A DNA stretch of 64,000 nucleotides, taken from positions 1 to 64,000 of the forward strand of contig CAZJZV010000004.1 of NCBI GenBank assembly GCA_964550635.1, in the 5' to 3' direction. The notes below the pieces were generated by a model. That model ran no database searches. It saw only the letters and a list, made by a program, of their open reading frames with translations, and was not told where the DNA came from. The position numbers and the translations under genes are program-made. The stretch comes from RGIG4097 sp964550635. Lineage in GTDB: Bacteria; Bacillota; Clostridia; Christensenellales; CAG-917. How positions within the stretch are numbered: position 1 is the first letter of the stretch; each line of letters starts with the position of its first letter. Shown here one piece after another: positions 1 through 7,935 of the stretch.

Positions 1-46
1 ATGCCGCCAGCGTTCGTCCTGAGCCAGGATCAAACTCTTGAGTTCA
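1..46 (-). rRNA. rrs: 16S rRNA, 5' end only (gene runs off the window)
   Basis: The reverse complement carries the universal 16S start (AGAGTTTGATCCTGGCTCAG) followed by GACGAACGCTGGCGGCAT. Only about the first 46 nt are inside the window. The exact 5' end is placed by analogy, about 8 nt before AGAGTTTGAT. Confidence 0.95.
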
Positions 47-181
47 ATCTTGACTTCTTATAACTTTTGTTCAAAGGTTAATAAGACGTTTTTAAATGTT
101 GTTCAATTCTCATTTAAATCGCTTTTCCAAATATTCATTTTTCAAGGTTCGTGCCACCCGTTTTTGGCGGACAGCTTTCAT

Positions 182-210
182 ATAGTAGCATAAGCATTTT
201 TTCTTGTCAA
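182..210 (-). promoter_or_regulatory. rRNA operon promoter
   Basis: On the minus strand TTGACA (210-205), a 17 bp spacer and TACTAT (187-182) give a near-consensus sigma-A promoter. An A/T-rich stretch lies just upstream, as expected of an UP element. Transcription would begin near 175, leaving a roughly 130 nt leader before 16S. The stretch 211-503 shows no convincing gene. Confidence 0.8.
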
Positions 211-503
211 CAATTTTTTTACAAATTTTTTGACTTTTTTTCAGGAAATTTTTTCCGTCATTTGCTCACGCCGTATATTTCGTTCGTGTGAAACCTATAA
301 TAGCACTAAACGTCGAAATTTGTTCCAATTATTTTTCAATTTTGTTAGTACAGTTTTAACTTTTTGTATCACTATTTGACAGTAAATGAAATTAGCTGGG
401 CGACAAAGTCACTGTTTTCAGTAAAACCACAGAGAAAAACAAGAGAATTTAGCATAGGGATTTTGTTCGAGTTACGGATTTTTGTTTTGAAAAATCGGTT
501 TTT

Positions 504-1550
504 CTACGAGAATTTTGCCTTGCGTGCGCCGAAAATTCTTTTTTCGGATATGATTTTTCCCGCAAATTTGAAAACCCAGTACACGATCACTCCCCCGATT
601 ATCGCGATAGGCACGTCGATATAGGCTTTATTTCTTCCCACGCCCACGCAACAGAAATACAATTGTTGGAATAAAAGTATATGCAACGTGCTTCCGCCCA
701 CAAAAGAAATCCATTTGCATTTGAAGTCGAGATTTTTGAAAATATACGTGACCGCCGCGACCAGACCGAAGCACCATAGCACACTTTGCAGGGTTGCGAA
801 TGCGGAGTCGATTGGCGGGACGTGTCCGCCGAAAGCGATTTTCAAAAGTTCCATAGCGACCGCCGCCGTCAAAGTGCCGTTGATATGCTCCGCGCGGATT
901 TTCCCGAAGTTATAATATAGAACCATTCCGAGATAGAAATATATAAGGAATCTAAATACAAGATATTTATTTATATCCGTAACAAGACTTTGATTTTGCA
1001 ACGCTACGCCGATATAGTTCAACACCTCTCCCCAAACGTATTGCAAGGTAAAGCAAGCGACGCCCGTAAAGAGCGGATTTTTTCTGTAGAGCCAATTCAG
1101 GAAAGGAATAAGCAAAAAGAGTTGTGCGTACACGACGAGATAGTATCCGCCTGCGCCCATACCGCCCTTTATCGTGTTCAACAAAGCGACGTCGACGGTG
1201 GCATAACCGACAAGGGGTAGCACTACGACCTGCGCGAGCATAAACACAAGATAAGGTATTGATATGCGTTTGAAATAGGAATATAGGCTTTTCTTGCCGT
1301 ACCAAAACTTGCAGGTGTTTTCAAAGGATGAAGTGCGAGAATACACGTCGTTGAATTTGCGAGCGTAGAAAAACGAGCCGATTATGAGAAAGAAAGGCAC
1401 CGCGTTATATATCCATAATTCCGCGTAGCGCGCCTGCACGTATAAGGGATCGAGGCAGTGAGTCAACACCACCATAATAATAGCGTAGATTTTGAGAACG
1501 TCCACGCCGAGCAGACGTTCGTTTCTATACGGCAACTCTATATTACGCAT
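504..1550 (-). CDS. membrane acyltransferase, acyltransferase-3 (OafA/YrhL-like) family
   Basis: This 348-residue, strongly hydrophobic protein has about ten membrane segments. It opens with the family pattern of a first helix after a charged stretch (RNERLLGVDVLKIYAIIMVV) and the early His (LTHCLD) that corresponds to the catalytic His of acyltransferase-3 enzymes. Such proteins transfer acetyl or other acyl groups from the cytoplasm to cell-surface sugars or lipids. The substrate cannot be told. It follows mnmA immediately (stop and start are separated by one base), so it is co-transcribed with it, although the functions look unrelated. Confidence 0.75.
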   Translation of the reverse strand: MRNIELPYRNERLLGVDVLKIYAIIMVVLTHCLDPLYVQARYAELWIYNAVPFFLIIGSFFYARKFNDVYSRTSSFENTCKFWYGKKSLYSYFKRISIPYLVFMLAQVVVLPLVGYATVDVALLNTIKGGMGAGGYYLVVYAQLFLLIPFLNWLYRKNPLFTGVACFTLQYVWGEVLNYIGVALQNQSLVTDINKYLVFRFLIYFYLGMVLYYNFGKIRAEHINGTLTAAVAMELLKIAFGGHVPPIDSAFATLQSVLWCFGLVAAVTYIFKNLDFKCKWISFVGGSTLHILLFQQLYFCCVGVGRNKAYIDVPIAIIGGVIVYWVFKFAGKIISEKRIFGARKAKFS

Positions 1551-1551
1551 A

Positions 1552-2673
1552 TCAGTCGAGAGCGGATTTTATCACACCGCCGCCGTAGCAAATACCGCTA
1601 TCGGGCAAACTGCTATCTCCGAGACGCTCCGCAATCGAAGTCGTGGAATAGCATACCGCATATTGTCCCGGCGCAATTGCACGTTGGGGATTGTCGAAAT
1701 AGAAATGCACTCCGCCGTTTTCCTTGACAGCGACCGCACGTTCAAGGGGTTGACGGTGTTTTATGCGCACCAAACATTCAAATTCGTTTCCGTCGGGTTC
1801 GGTTATGAAATTAAATCCTTCGGTCACGAGTTGTTTTTTGAACAAAACCGTATCTTCGCCTTGAGATACGATAAGGCGGTTATTCATGACGTCCTTGTCG
1901 AGAACGAACCATCTTTCGCCGTTGCCGTCCTTGCTACCGCCGATACCAAGTCCCCTTCTCTGCCCAATCGTGTAGTAGTAGACGCCTTGATGAGTCCCGA
2001 CGACTTTTCCGTCCGCGGTGACGATTTCCCCTTCTTTCATGGGGATGTAGCGGGAAAGAAATTCGCGGAATTTGCGCTCGCCTATGAAACAGATACCCGT
2101 GCTATCCTTTTTCGTTGCGACGGGGATATTGTGTGCGATAGCGTAGTCGCGCACCTGCGTTTTGACCATATTACCCAAGGGGAAGAGTACGTCGTCGAGT
2201 TGTTCTTCTCGCACCTGATTGAGAAAATAGGTTTGATCCTTGTTCTCGTCGAACGCGCGCAAAAGATAATTTCTGCCGTCGCGATGAAGAATATTGCAAT
2301 AATGCCCCGTCGCGATATAGTCCGCGCCGAGTTCACGCGCGAATTTCACGAAAGGTCCGAATTTGACTTCGCGATTGCAAAGCACGTCGGGGTTAGGAGT
2401 CCTACCCTTTTTGTACTCGTCCACGAAGAGTTTGAAAACGTGTTCCATATACTGCTCGGAAAAGTCCACCGAATAATAAGGTACGCCCACGCGCGCACAT
2501 ATGCTTTGAACGTCCGTCCAATCCTGCTCGCCCGTGCAACAGCCGTCAGGCTCGGTGTCCTTCCAGTTGGACATATAAAGCCCGATGACGTCGTAGCCCT
2601 GCTCTTTCAAAATGCTCGCGGTAACTGCGCTATCAACACCGCCGCTCATACCGACGACAACACGTTTTGCCAT
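1552..2673 (-). CDS. mnmA: tRNA-specific 2-thiouridylase MnmA
   Basis: MnmA makes the 2-thio group of wobble uridine 34 in tRNA-Lys/Glu/Gln, using ATP to activate the base and sulfur relayed from a cysteine desulfurase. The 373-residue protein shows the PP-loop SGGVDS at the N-terminus, the NPDVLCNREVKFG segment with the first catalytic Cys, and DSTGICFIGERKFREFL with the second. The start at 2673 is chosen because MAKRVVVGMSGG matches the family and GAGGAG lies 7 nt upstream. The open frame extends 50 codons further 5' but without a family match. It is the first gene of a two-gene unit with the acyltransferase. Confidence 0.95.
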   Translation of the reverse strand: MAKRVVVGMSGGVDSAVTASILKEQGYDVIGLYMSNWKDTEPDGCCTGEQDWTDVQSICARVGVPYYSVDFSEQYMEHVFKLFVDEYKKGRTPNPDVLCNREVKFGPFVKFARELGADYIATGHYCNILHRDGRNYLLRAFDENKDQTYFLNQVREEQLDDVLFPLGNMVKTQVRDYAIAHNIPVATKKDSTGICFIGERKFREFLSRYIPMKEGEIVTADGKVVGTHQGVYYYTIGQRRGLGIGGSKDGNGERWFVLDKDVMNNRLIVSQGEDTVLFKKQLVTEGFNFITEPDGNEFECLVRIKHRQPLERAVAVKENGGVHFYFDNPQRAIAPGQYAVCYSTTSIAERLGDSSLPDSGICYGGGVIKSALD

Positions 2674-2857
2674 AACACTCCTCGCGTACACGCGTACGCG
2701 TATATTTAATATTGATATTATAACAATAAAACTATATAAAGTAAAGTAAAAGAAAGCCCATCGCAATCCGTAGTATTTTTTGTGCACACAAACAAGCACG
2801 TACACTACGCACCGCACCCCCATTTTGATAGAGCGTATTTATACACGGCGGTTCTCG

Positions 2858-3120
2858 TTCGAAGACGGAACACGAGCCGCAACGGCGGCGAGCACTTCGA
2901 GTGCCGAGCGCGACGGAAAGTACAAGCGACTGCGTGCACTGTCTTCGCGTAGCGGCGCACACAAAGCGCAGTGGAATAAGCCGAGACGACGCTTTTCTAT
3001 GCGAGCGCCGAGTGTTGCCCCCTGCGAATGCAGTTGCCGTGGGTTCCCTTTCAAGGGGGAACGGCAATGGGGGAAACACGTGAGGAAGGGGGAACTGTGA
3101 CTAGACATGTTCGCACTTGC
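2858..3120 (-). repeat. dispersed mosaic repeat, copy A
   Basis: Read on the minus strand this block begins GCAAGTGCGAACATGTC and continues with the same sequence as 28401-28660 at high identity. That includes the CACTCGGCGCTCGC block, the CTTATTCCACTGCGC block and the right-hand GCCGCCGTTGCGGCTCGTG block. It fills the otherwise gene-free space between mnmA and the next gene. No transposase is present. The right-hand end seen in the other copies (CGCTCATAGTGAGTGC) is missing here, so this copy is truncated. Confidence 0.85.
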
Positions 3121-3185
3121 TATGAATGGGTGTTCTTATGTAAGCACACATTTTGAAAATAGAGTTTCTTGATTGAGCGCTCCAC

Positions 3186-3214
3186 AAAAAAAACACTCCG
3201 TGCGGAGTGTTTTT
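3186..3214 (-). terminator. intrinsic terminator of the 3234-3665 gene
   Basis: Stem ACACTCCG/CGGAGTGT with A-run and T-run on both sides. It can work in both directions but lies directly after a minus-strand gene. Confidence 0.85.
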
Positions 3215-3233
3215 CTTGTATTCTTCTTTTTTC

Positions 3234-3665
3234 TTACAGGGTTGCGCCTTCGACCACCATTGCGATGATGAAGCAAATCCACAGTGCAAGAATGAATCCG
3301 CCTTCTGCGGGGATAGCTAGTTTCGTGTAGGGGCATTTCCAACCTTTATCCACAAAGGTGAAGATGAGTCTTGTCCAGAAAACTGCGTTTGAGAAGAAAA
3401 GTCCGCCGCAAAGTGCATAGAAAGGTTTTCCGCAAATGAATGCCAAGAAACCAAGGAAAAGTCCCAATGCCGCAGAGATTGCGCCGTAGTAAACGCGGAT
3501 TTCGGTTTTACCTGCGTTGTCGACGGGTTGGATTGAGTAATTTCTACCGTATTTGAGCGGTTTTGCGATGAATACGACTGCGGTGCCCAAGAAGTAAACC
3601 ATAAGGCAAATCGTGGCGACCGTAGCAGTAACGTTGTTTTGGATTGCTGCTGCAATGTCAGGCAT
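3234..3665 (-). CDS. small four-helix membrane protein, function unknown
   Basis: The protein has 143 residues with four predicted membrane segments (around 14-34, 60-80, 82-102 and 122-140) and short loops. A Tyr/Gln-rich cytoplasmic or external loop lies between helices 1 and 2. No catalytic motif is visible. The size and layout recall small DUF-type membrane families such as DUF4345, but I cannot assign one. The start has GGGAGA upstream. It is a single-gene unit ending in a strong terminator and flanked upstream by a CATTGCGAG-type intergenic repeat. Confidence 0.7.
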   Translation of the reverse strand: MPDIAAAIQNNVTATVATICLMVYFLGTAVVFIAKPLKYGRNYSIQPVDNAGKTEIRVYYGAISAALGLFLGFLAFICGKPFYALCGGLFFSNAVFWTRLIFTFVDKGWKCPYTKLAIPAEGGFILALWICFIIAMVVEGATL

Positions 3666-3772
3666 AATAATATCTCCCTAAATTTGATGAAACCATTATA
3701 TCAAATAAATTCAACGTTTACAAGAGCAAAAAGTTAAACTTCAAACTATTTTGGGAAATGGCACCGTCCCTG

Positions 3773-3870
3773 GGAATTTCCGCGCTACGCTCGGAATGAC
3801 AAGGTGTGATTTTTCACCCTATTACGTCATTGCGAGGAGCAACGCGACGTGGCAATCTCCCGGGAGGGAA
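3773..3870. repeat. CATTGCGAGGAGC-type intergenic palindromic repeat
   Basis: Two small hairpins (TTCCGCGCTACGCTCGGAA, and the GTCATTGCGAGGAGC...GTGGCAATCTC unit) lie directly after the 3876 stop codon. The second closely resembles the widespread CATTGCGAGcgaagCAATCTC repeat found between genes of many bacteria. Confidence 0.6.
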
Positions 3871-3875
3871 ATTTG

Positions 3876-4751
3876 CTAAACGTACAAGTCGTCGGAATAC
3901 CGATCTCCACCGTCGGGGAATATCGCAAGCACGATTGCGGACGGATATTCATCGTGAATTTCTTTTGCTACAACGTACGCTCCCCCCGACGAGATACCGC
4001 ATTTTTCACACGTAAGCGCGAAAATCTCTTTCACTGCGGAGATTGCATCGTCTCCTTTCACGGTGCGGATTTCATCGAGTTTGGATTTATCCACGATAGA
4101 CGGCACGAAATTTGCGCCTATACCCTGAATTTTATGCGCCCCTACCCTGCCTTCACTGAGCAACGGACTCTCATACGGTTCAACTGCAACGACTTTCGTT
4201 GCAAGGTGGTTTTCTTCGATATACTTTTTTATGCCCATAACCGTACCGCCACTGCCTACGCCCGCGACGATATAGTCCACGAAGGGCATTTCGCGGAATA
4301 TTTCGGGAGCGGTTGTTTGGTAATGTGCGGTAATTCCGCTCGGATTTCCGAATTGATTTGCAAGATACGCGCCGTTTTCAGACAGTTGCTTAGCCTTTTC
4401 GACGGCGCCCGCCATACCGCTTTCCGCGGTGGTAAGCACGACTTCTCCGCCGTACTTCTTCATCAACTCTATGCGTTGTGCGGACATACTCGACGGCATA
4501 GTCGCGACGAATTTGAGTCCCAAATTCGAGCAGACGTACGCAAGTCCGATACCCGTATTGCCGCTTGTAGACTCGACGATTTCGCCGTTTTTTATATCCC
4601 CCCTTTCGAGAGCGTCTTTGACGATATAGAATCCCGCCCTATCCTTTATCGAGCCTGCGGGGTTTCTGCTTTCGAGCTTTGCAAACACTCCGCCGACGGG
4701 AATTATCGGCGTATTGCCTATGGTTTTTGCGATTTCTTCGATATTTTTCAT
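3876..4751 (-). CDS. cysteine synthase-type PLP enzyme
   Basis: This is a fold-type II PLP enzyme of 291 residues in the cysteine synthase / cystathionine beta-synthase family. It makes cysteine from an O-acyl-serine and sulfide, or a close variant of that reaction. Visible landmarks are IGNTPII, the PLP-lysine segment NPAGSIKDRAG, the substrate loop STSGNTG, the phosphate-binding GVGSGGTVMG and the C-terminal SSGGAYV. Two starts are possible: ATG at 4757 overlaps the upstream stop (TGATG), and ATG at 4751 is 9 nt from GAAGGA. I prefer 4751 because MKNIEEIAKTIGNTP is the family start. It is translationally coupled to the upstream inositol-phosphatase-like gene. Confidence 0.9.
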   Translation of the reverse strand: MKNIEEIAKTIGNTPIIPVGGVFAKLESRNPAGSIKDRAGFYIVKDALERGDIKNGEIVESTSGNTGIGLAYVCSNLGLKFVATMPSSMSAQRIELMKKYGGEVVLTTAESGMAGAVEKAKQLSENGAYLANQFGNPSGITAHYQTTAPEIFREMPFVDYIVAGVGSGGTVMGIKKYIEENHLATKVVAVEPYESPLLSEGRVGAHKIQGIGANFVPSIVDKSKLDEIRTVKGDDAISAVKEIFALTCEKCGISSGGAYVVAKEIHDEYPSAIVLAIFPDGGDRYSDDLYV

Positions 4752-4756
4752 AGTCA

Positions 4757-5521
4757 TCAATCCTTCAACGTATCGACGAGAGCGGAGCCCGCAAGAGCGC
4801 ATATGCCTTCGTCGCGATAATAGTCGTAGTCTTCGCCCGTAGGGGACACGATTTTCGCGCCCGCTTCCGCCGAGATGAGCAACCCCGGATATATATCCCA
4901 AAGGTTTTTGGTGAAAAGGATATATCCGTCCGTCCTGCCGCTCGCAAGACAAGCAAAATCAAAACTTGCCGCCCCGAAATTGCGGAATTTACCGATTTTC
5001 GGTTTGAGTTTTCCTTCCACACGGTCTTTTATATCCTGAATATATTGCGGTTTGTGGGAGCAGTCCCCAATGGACACCATAGCATTATTCAAACTGCGCT
5101 CGCGCACGTGCGTGCGTTTTCCGTTTAGATATGCGCCTTCCCCCTTGACCGCGGTATAGGTTTCGCCGAAAGTCGGCAGATATACCAAACTTGCCACCAC
5201 TTCCCCGCCGTCGAAGAATGCGACTTGCACACCGTATATTCCGAGTCCGTGCGCCATATTGACGGTGCCGTCCACCGGGTCGATAACCCAAGCGCGCCCG
5301 CTCGGCAAACCATACTCCGCACTAAACTCTTCTCCCACGATTTTATCCGTAGGAAATTTTTCGCGAATACGTGCGGATATAAATTTCTCCATATCCTTGT
5401 CGATATTCGTCACCAAGTCGTACGCACCCTTATCCGACACGTTCATTTCTTCGTTTTTGAAGACTTCCCACGCATCGACAACGGCAGATTTCATCAATTC
5501 AAGTTCATCAAAGTATCTCAT
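4757..5521 (-). CDS. inositol monophosphatase family phosphatase
   Basis: The protein has 254 residues with the metal-binding motifs of the Mg2+/Li+-sensitive phosphatases: DLVTNIDKDME, GEEF, WVIDPVDGTVN and LWDIYPGLLISAEAGA. Family members hydrolyse inositol phosphate, fructose-1,6-bisphosphate, PAP or NADP-type substrates. Which one applies here cannot be told, although PAP removal would suit a partner of a sulfur-assimilating enzyme. The start at 5521 gives the family N-terminus. The promoter -10 box TATAAT (5533-5528) ends only 6 nt before this ATG and no good ribosome binding site is present, so the mRNA is probably leaderless. Confidence 0.85.
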   Translation of the reverse strand: MRYFDELELMKSAVVDAWEVFKNEEMNVSDKGAYDLVTNIDKDMEKFISARIREKFPTDKIVGEEFSAEYGLPSGRAWVIDPVDGTVNMAHGLGIYGVQVAFFDGGEVVASLVYLPTFGETYTAVKGEGAYLNGKRTHVRERSLNNAMVSIGDCSHKPQYIQDIKDRVEGKLKPKIGKFRNFGAASFDFACLASGRTDGYILFTKNLWDIYPGLLISAEAGAKIVSPTGEDYDYYRDEGICALAGSALVDTLKD

Positions 5522-5527
5522 ACATCC

Positions 5528-5557
5528 ATTATACCACGCCCCACCGAAAGAGTACAA
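5528..5557 (-). promoter_or_regulatory. promoter giving a leaderless mRNA for the phosphatase gene
   Basis: On the minus strand TTGTAC (5557-5552), an 18 bp spacer and TATAAT (5533-5528), then GGATGT and the ATG at 5521. Initiation 6-7 nt after the -10 box would start the transcript at or beside the A of ATG. Confidence 0.6.
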
Positions 5558-5644
5558 CACAAAAGTTATTTCTTCTTGGGGACAGTACCGTCGTCGCTTT
5601 CTCCGAAAGCGAAAAAAGCAGAGTGCATTTCCTCTTGGGGACGG

Positions 5645-5820
5645 GGACAAAACCACGCCAAAGGCGTGTATATCACCAATGCGTAGCATTGCATATCACC
5701 AACGGCTTGCCGTTGTATATCATCATTGCGAAAGTTGATACAGCCTACGGCTGGTGATATACACCTTCGGTGATGATATGCACGCATAGCGTGATGATAT
5801 ACCATTGCTTTCGCAATGGA
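5645..5820. repeat. array of short hairpins with TATATCAC/GTGATATA linkers
   Basis: At least seven tiny stem-loops follow one another: CACGCC/GGCGTG, CAATGC/GCATTG, CAACGGC/GCCGTTG, CAGCC/GGCTG, CACC/GGTG, CACGC/GCGTG and CCATTGC/GCAATGG. Left of about 5735 each is followed by TATATCAC or TATATCAT. To the right the linker is inverted (GTGATGATATA), so the array is two halves facing each other. It ends at the terminator at 5822. Confidence 0.85.
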
Positions 5821-5821
5821 T

Positions 5822-5863
5822 AAAAAAGCGACAAAGTTCTGCCGAAACTTTGTCGCTTTTTTT
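5822..5863 (-). terminator. intrinsic terminator downstream of tRNA-Arg
   Basis: A long stem AAAAAAGCGACAAAGTT / AACTTTGTCGCTTTTTT with loop CTGCCGA. It is the first strong terminator for transcription leaving tRNA-Arg. Confidence 0.85.
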
Positions 5864-5883
5864 GGTGTACCCGCCGAGAGTCG
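5863..5883 (-). repeat. 21-bp duplicate of the tRNA-Arg 3' end
   Basis: TGGTGTACCCGCCGAGAGTC and the next G are identical to 6004-6024, the CCA end and T-arm strand of tRNA-Arg, in the same orientation. The two copies flank 120 bp of further hairpins (GGCGC/GCGCC, GTGAAC/GTTCAC, TTTTGC/GCAAAA, GCGCACCC/GGGTGCGC). The layout resembles the direct repeats left by site-specific integration at a tRNA gene. Confidence 0.8.
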
Positions 5884-6003
5884 TAGGCGCATCGCGCCGT
5901 AGTAGCGTAGCGGGTGAACTTGTTCACGTTAGCGAAGCGTCAGTCGCTTCCGAGTTCGTTTTGCAAAGCAAAAGCGCACCCCACAGGGTGCGCAACTCTC
6001 GCG

Positions 6004-6080
6004 TGGTGTACCCGCCGAGAGTCGAACTCGGAACCGCCGGCGTCGGAGGCCGGAATTCTATCCAGTTGAACTACGGATAC
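6004..6080 (-). tRNA. tRNA-Arg (anticodon CCG)
   Basis: A complete cloverleaf of 77 nt. The acceptor strands GTATCCG and CGGGTAC pair with one G-T. The anticodon stem CCGGC/GCCGG encloses loop CTCCGAC with anticodon CCG, which reads CGG (Arg). The T-arm loop is TTCGACT and the CCA end is encoded. The D-arm is AGTTCAACTGGAT. Confidence 0.95.
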
Positions 6081-6325
6081 AAGCCTTTATCATTTTATCC
6101 GTTTTTCATCGCTTTCGCAAGTGCTTTTGCGTTATGCGACAAAATAAGATGAAAAACGCGGTGAAATTACCCGTTGCAATAAAACTGGCTTACCTTTATA
6201 ATATCGTTGTAATCAAAAAAATTTGTCCGTATTTTCTGAAATCGACACTTTTCACGATTGTTGTCGTTCAGTTTGTTTTCCTTGGCGGTTATAATCAAAG
6301 CATAAAAATCGTCAGGAGGCAGAAA

Positions 6326-6685
6326 ATGAATACAGACAAAATCTATGCAGAATCAATCGTAAACGAGTACACCGTGAAGGAAACGACCAAAGTCGTCCAA
6401 CTCAAAAAACTCGACCAAAAAGCAAAATCCCCCGCAAATATCTTTGCATACACTTTCGGCGTGATATGCGCACTCATTCTCGGTGTGGGTATGTGCTTGA
6501 CCATGGGCAAACTCGGCGACGGCTCAACCGCACTTTTCGCAGTGGGTGTCGTGGTCGGAGTTATCGGACTCGTCGGCGCGGGAGTCAACTACCCCATCTA
6601 CAAAAAGATACTCGAAAAGGGCAAAGCAAAATATGCGGCAGACATCGTTCGTATAGCGAAAGAAATCGCGGACGAAGAGGAATAA
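6326..6685 (+). CDS. small two-helix membrane protein (family sometimes labelled dihydropteridine reductase)
   Basis: The 119-residue protein has a charged N-terminal third, two membrane helices (about 46-66 and 74-96) and a basic C-terminal tail (YPIYKKILEKGKAKYA). I recall near-identical clostridial proteins labelled dihydropteridine reductase, but no reductase motif is visible and I would not rely on that name. The start at 6326 sits 7 nt after a perfect AGGAGG (6314-6319). The frame extends upstream without a binding site. It is the first gene of a three-gene unit with a TetR regulator and another membrane protein. Confidence 0.75.
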   Translation: MNTDKIYAESIVNEYTVKETTKVVQLKKLDQKAKSPANIFAYTFGVICALILGVGMCLTMGKLGDGSTALFAVGVVVGVIGLVGAGVNYPIYKKILEKGKAKYAADIVRIAKEIADEEE

Positions 6686-6686
6686 T

Positions 6687-7286
6687 ATGAGCGTCGTTGC
6701 AAACAAAAACGAAACGAAATACCAGAACACCGCCCGTCTATTCGACGAGGCGTTGCTCTTGCTTTTGGAGAAGAAGGAATATCCCTATATCACCGTCAAG
6801 GAGATATGTGCGAAAGCGGGTGTCAATCGTTCGACTTTTTATCTGCACTACGAGACCGTGGACGACCTTCTCCGCGAGTGCCTTGAAATGATAATCGGGC
6901 GTTTCAGAGAGAAGTACGCGAGTGGAGATTACTTCCGCGAAAACGTTGGGACTGCGAGCAAGGAAAACTGCTTTTTCATCACCCCGAAATACCTTGAACC
7001 GTACCTTTCGTTCATCAAAGAAAACAAGCGCATATTCCTGCTCATAACAAAGAAACCCGAACTGTTCGACGTGTTTAACATATCGAACCATATGTATAAA
7101 ACTCTGTTTTCGCCAATTCTCGATAAATTCGACGTTGCCGAAAAGGATAAGGAATACGTGTTTGAATACTTCTCTGGCGGAGTTATGGCAATCATTATGC
7201 GGTGGGTGAAAAACGACTGCGCAAGACCTATCGACGAAGTGGTTTCGCTCATCACTTCTTGCCTGCCCGCAAGGTTTGGAGAGTAG
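6687..7286 (+). CDS. TetR/AcrR-family transcriptional regulator
   Basis: The protein has 199 residues. The N-terminal 60 form a TetR DNA-binding domain (YITVKEICAKAGVNRSTFYL, with the typical helix-turn-helix and YxHY motif). The rest is a helical ligand/dimer domain of the type seen in dihydroxyacetone-kinase-operon regulators. It starts one base after the upstream membrane gene and its stop lies one base before the next start, so it very likely regulates its own membrane-protein operon. The ligand is unknown. Confidence 0.85.
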   Translation: MSVVANKNETKYQNTARLFDEALLLLLEKKEYPYITVKEICAKAGVNRSTFYLHYETVDDLLRECLEMIIGRFREKYASGDYFRENVGTASKENCFFITPKYLEPYLSFIKENKRIFLLITKKPELFDVFNISNHMYKTLFSPILDKFDVAEKDKEYVFEYFSGGVMAIIMRWVKNDCARPIDEVVSLITSCLPARFGE

Positions 7287-7287
7287 C

Positions 7288-7896
7288 GTGCAAAAAGTAA
7301 AAGCCTTTCTCGAAAACAAAATATTATCCATAATTATAACACTGCTTTTCGCGGTGTTTAATTTGGTTTTCGGGATAATCAAAAACTACGCTTTCGGGAT
7401 GAGTATCGCCGTCTACTACTTCCTGTTTTCCGCGATAAAAATATCCTTGTTCGCGGTGTCCAAAAAAGCGGATGACAACAGACCGCAACTCATCGCAATT
7501 TCCGCAGGAGCGTTCGTTTTGAACGTCGCACTCGTCGCGCCTATATCCCTAATGGTCATGTGGAAAAGGACTTTCGATCTCGGCATGATTCCCGCGATTG
7601 CGGTCGCCGCCTACACCACCTATAAAATCGCAAGTTCGATAGTCGATTACAAAAAGGCGCGCCGTGCGGAAAACAAAATCGAAACCATTGAAAAATCCGT
7701 CCTACTCATAGATTCTGCGGTATCCCTACTTCTCTTGCAAAACACCCTACTCGTCGCACAAAATTCAGAACTATCGCAAGATATGTACGTGCTATCCATA
7801 TGCACGAGTGCGGTGGTTTACGTTTTCACGATAGTCATTTCCATTCTCACCCTGTCACGAGTCACGAAAAAAGCGCCCCGAAACGAAGCGCTTTAA
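7288..7896 (+). CDS. multi-pass membrane protein, function unknown
   Basis: A 202-residue protein with about five membrane segments and a basic loop (DYKKARRAENK) in the middle. No known motif was recognised. Start choice: GTG at 7288 lies 6 nt after GGAG (7278-7281). A TTG at 7276 would place the binding site inside the gene. It is the third gene of the TetR operon. Its last codons double as one arm of the terminator for the converging gene at 7936-8421. Confidence 0.7.
   Translation: MQKVKAFLENKILSIIITLLFAVFNLVFGIIKNYAFGMSIAVYYFLFSAIKISLFAVSKKADDNRPQLIAISAGAFVLNVALVAPISLMVMWKRTFDLGMIPAIAVAAYTTYKIASSIVDYKKARRAENKIETIEKSVLLIDSAVSLLLLQNTLLVAQNSELSQDMYVLSICTSAVVYVFTIVISILTLSRVTKKAPRNEAL
7867..7894 (-). 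terminator. terminator of the 7936-8421 gene, inside the end of the converging gene
   Basis: AAAGCGC (7870-7876) pairs with GCGCTTT (7888-7894). On the minus strand the stem is followed by TTTTT, while on the plus strand the T-run is only three. Confidence 0.65.
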
Positions 7897-7935
7897 TCGG
7901 ATAAAAACACCAAAGGAGATTTGATTTTTTAGTTT

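Noticed and set aside
364..624. 86-codon frame upstream of the 16S rRNA
   Set aside because: AT-rich, no ribosome binding site, overlaps the end of the acyltransferase gene, no recognisable features.
5645..5820. CRISPR array
   Set aside because: Repeats are only 8-11 nt linkers and the segments between them are self-complementary stems of changing length. No cas gene is present.
6134..6325. N-terminal extension of the 119-residue membrane protein
   Set aside because: The open frame continues upstream but the perfect AGGAGG is placed for ATG 6326, and the extension starts just beyond tRNA-Arg.
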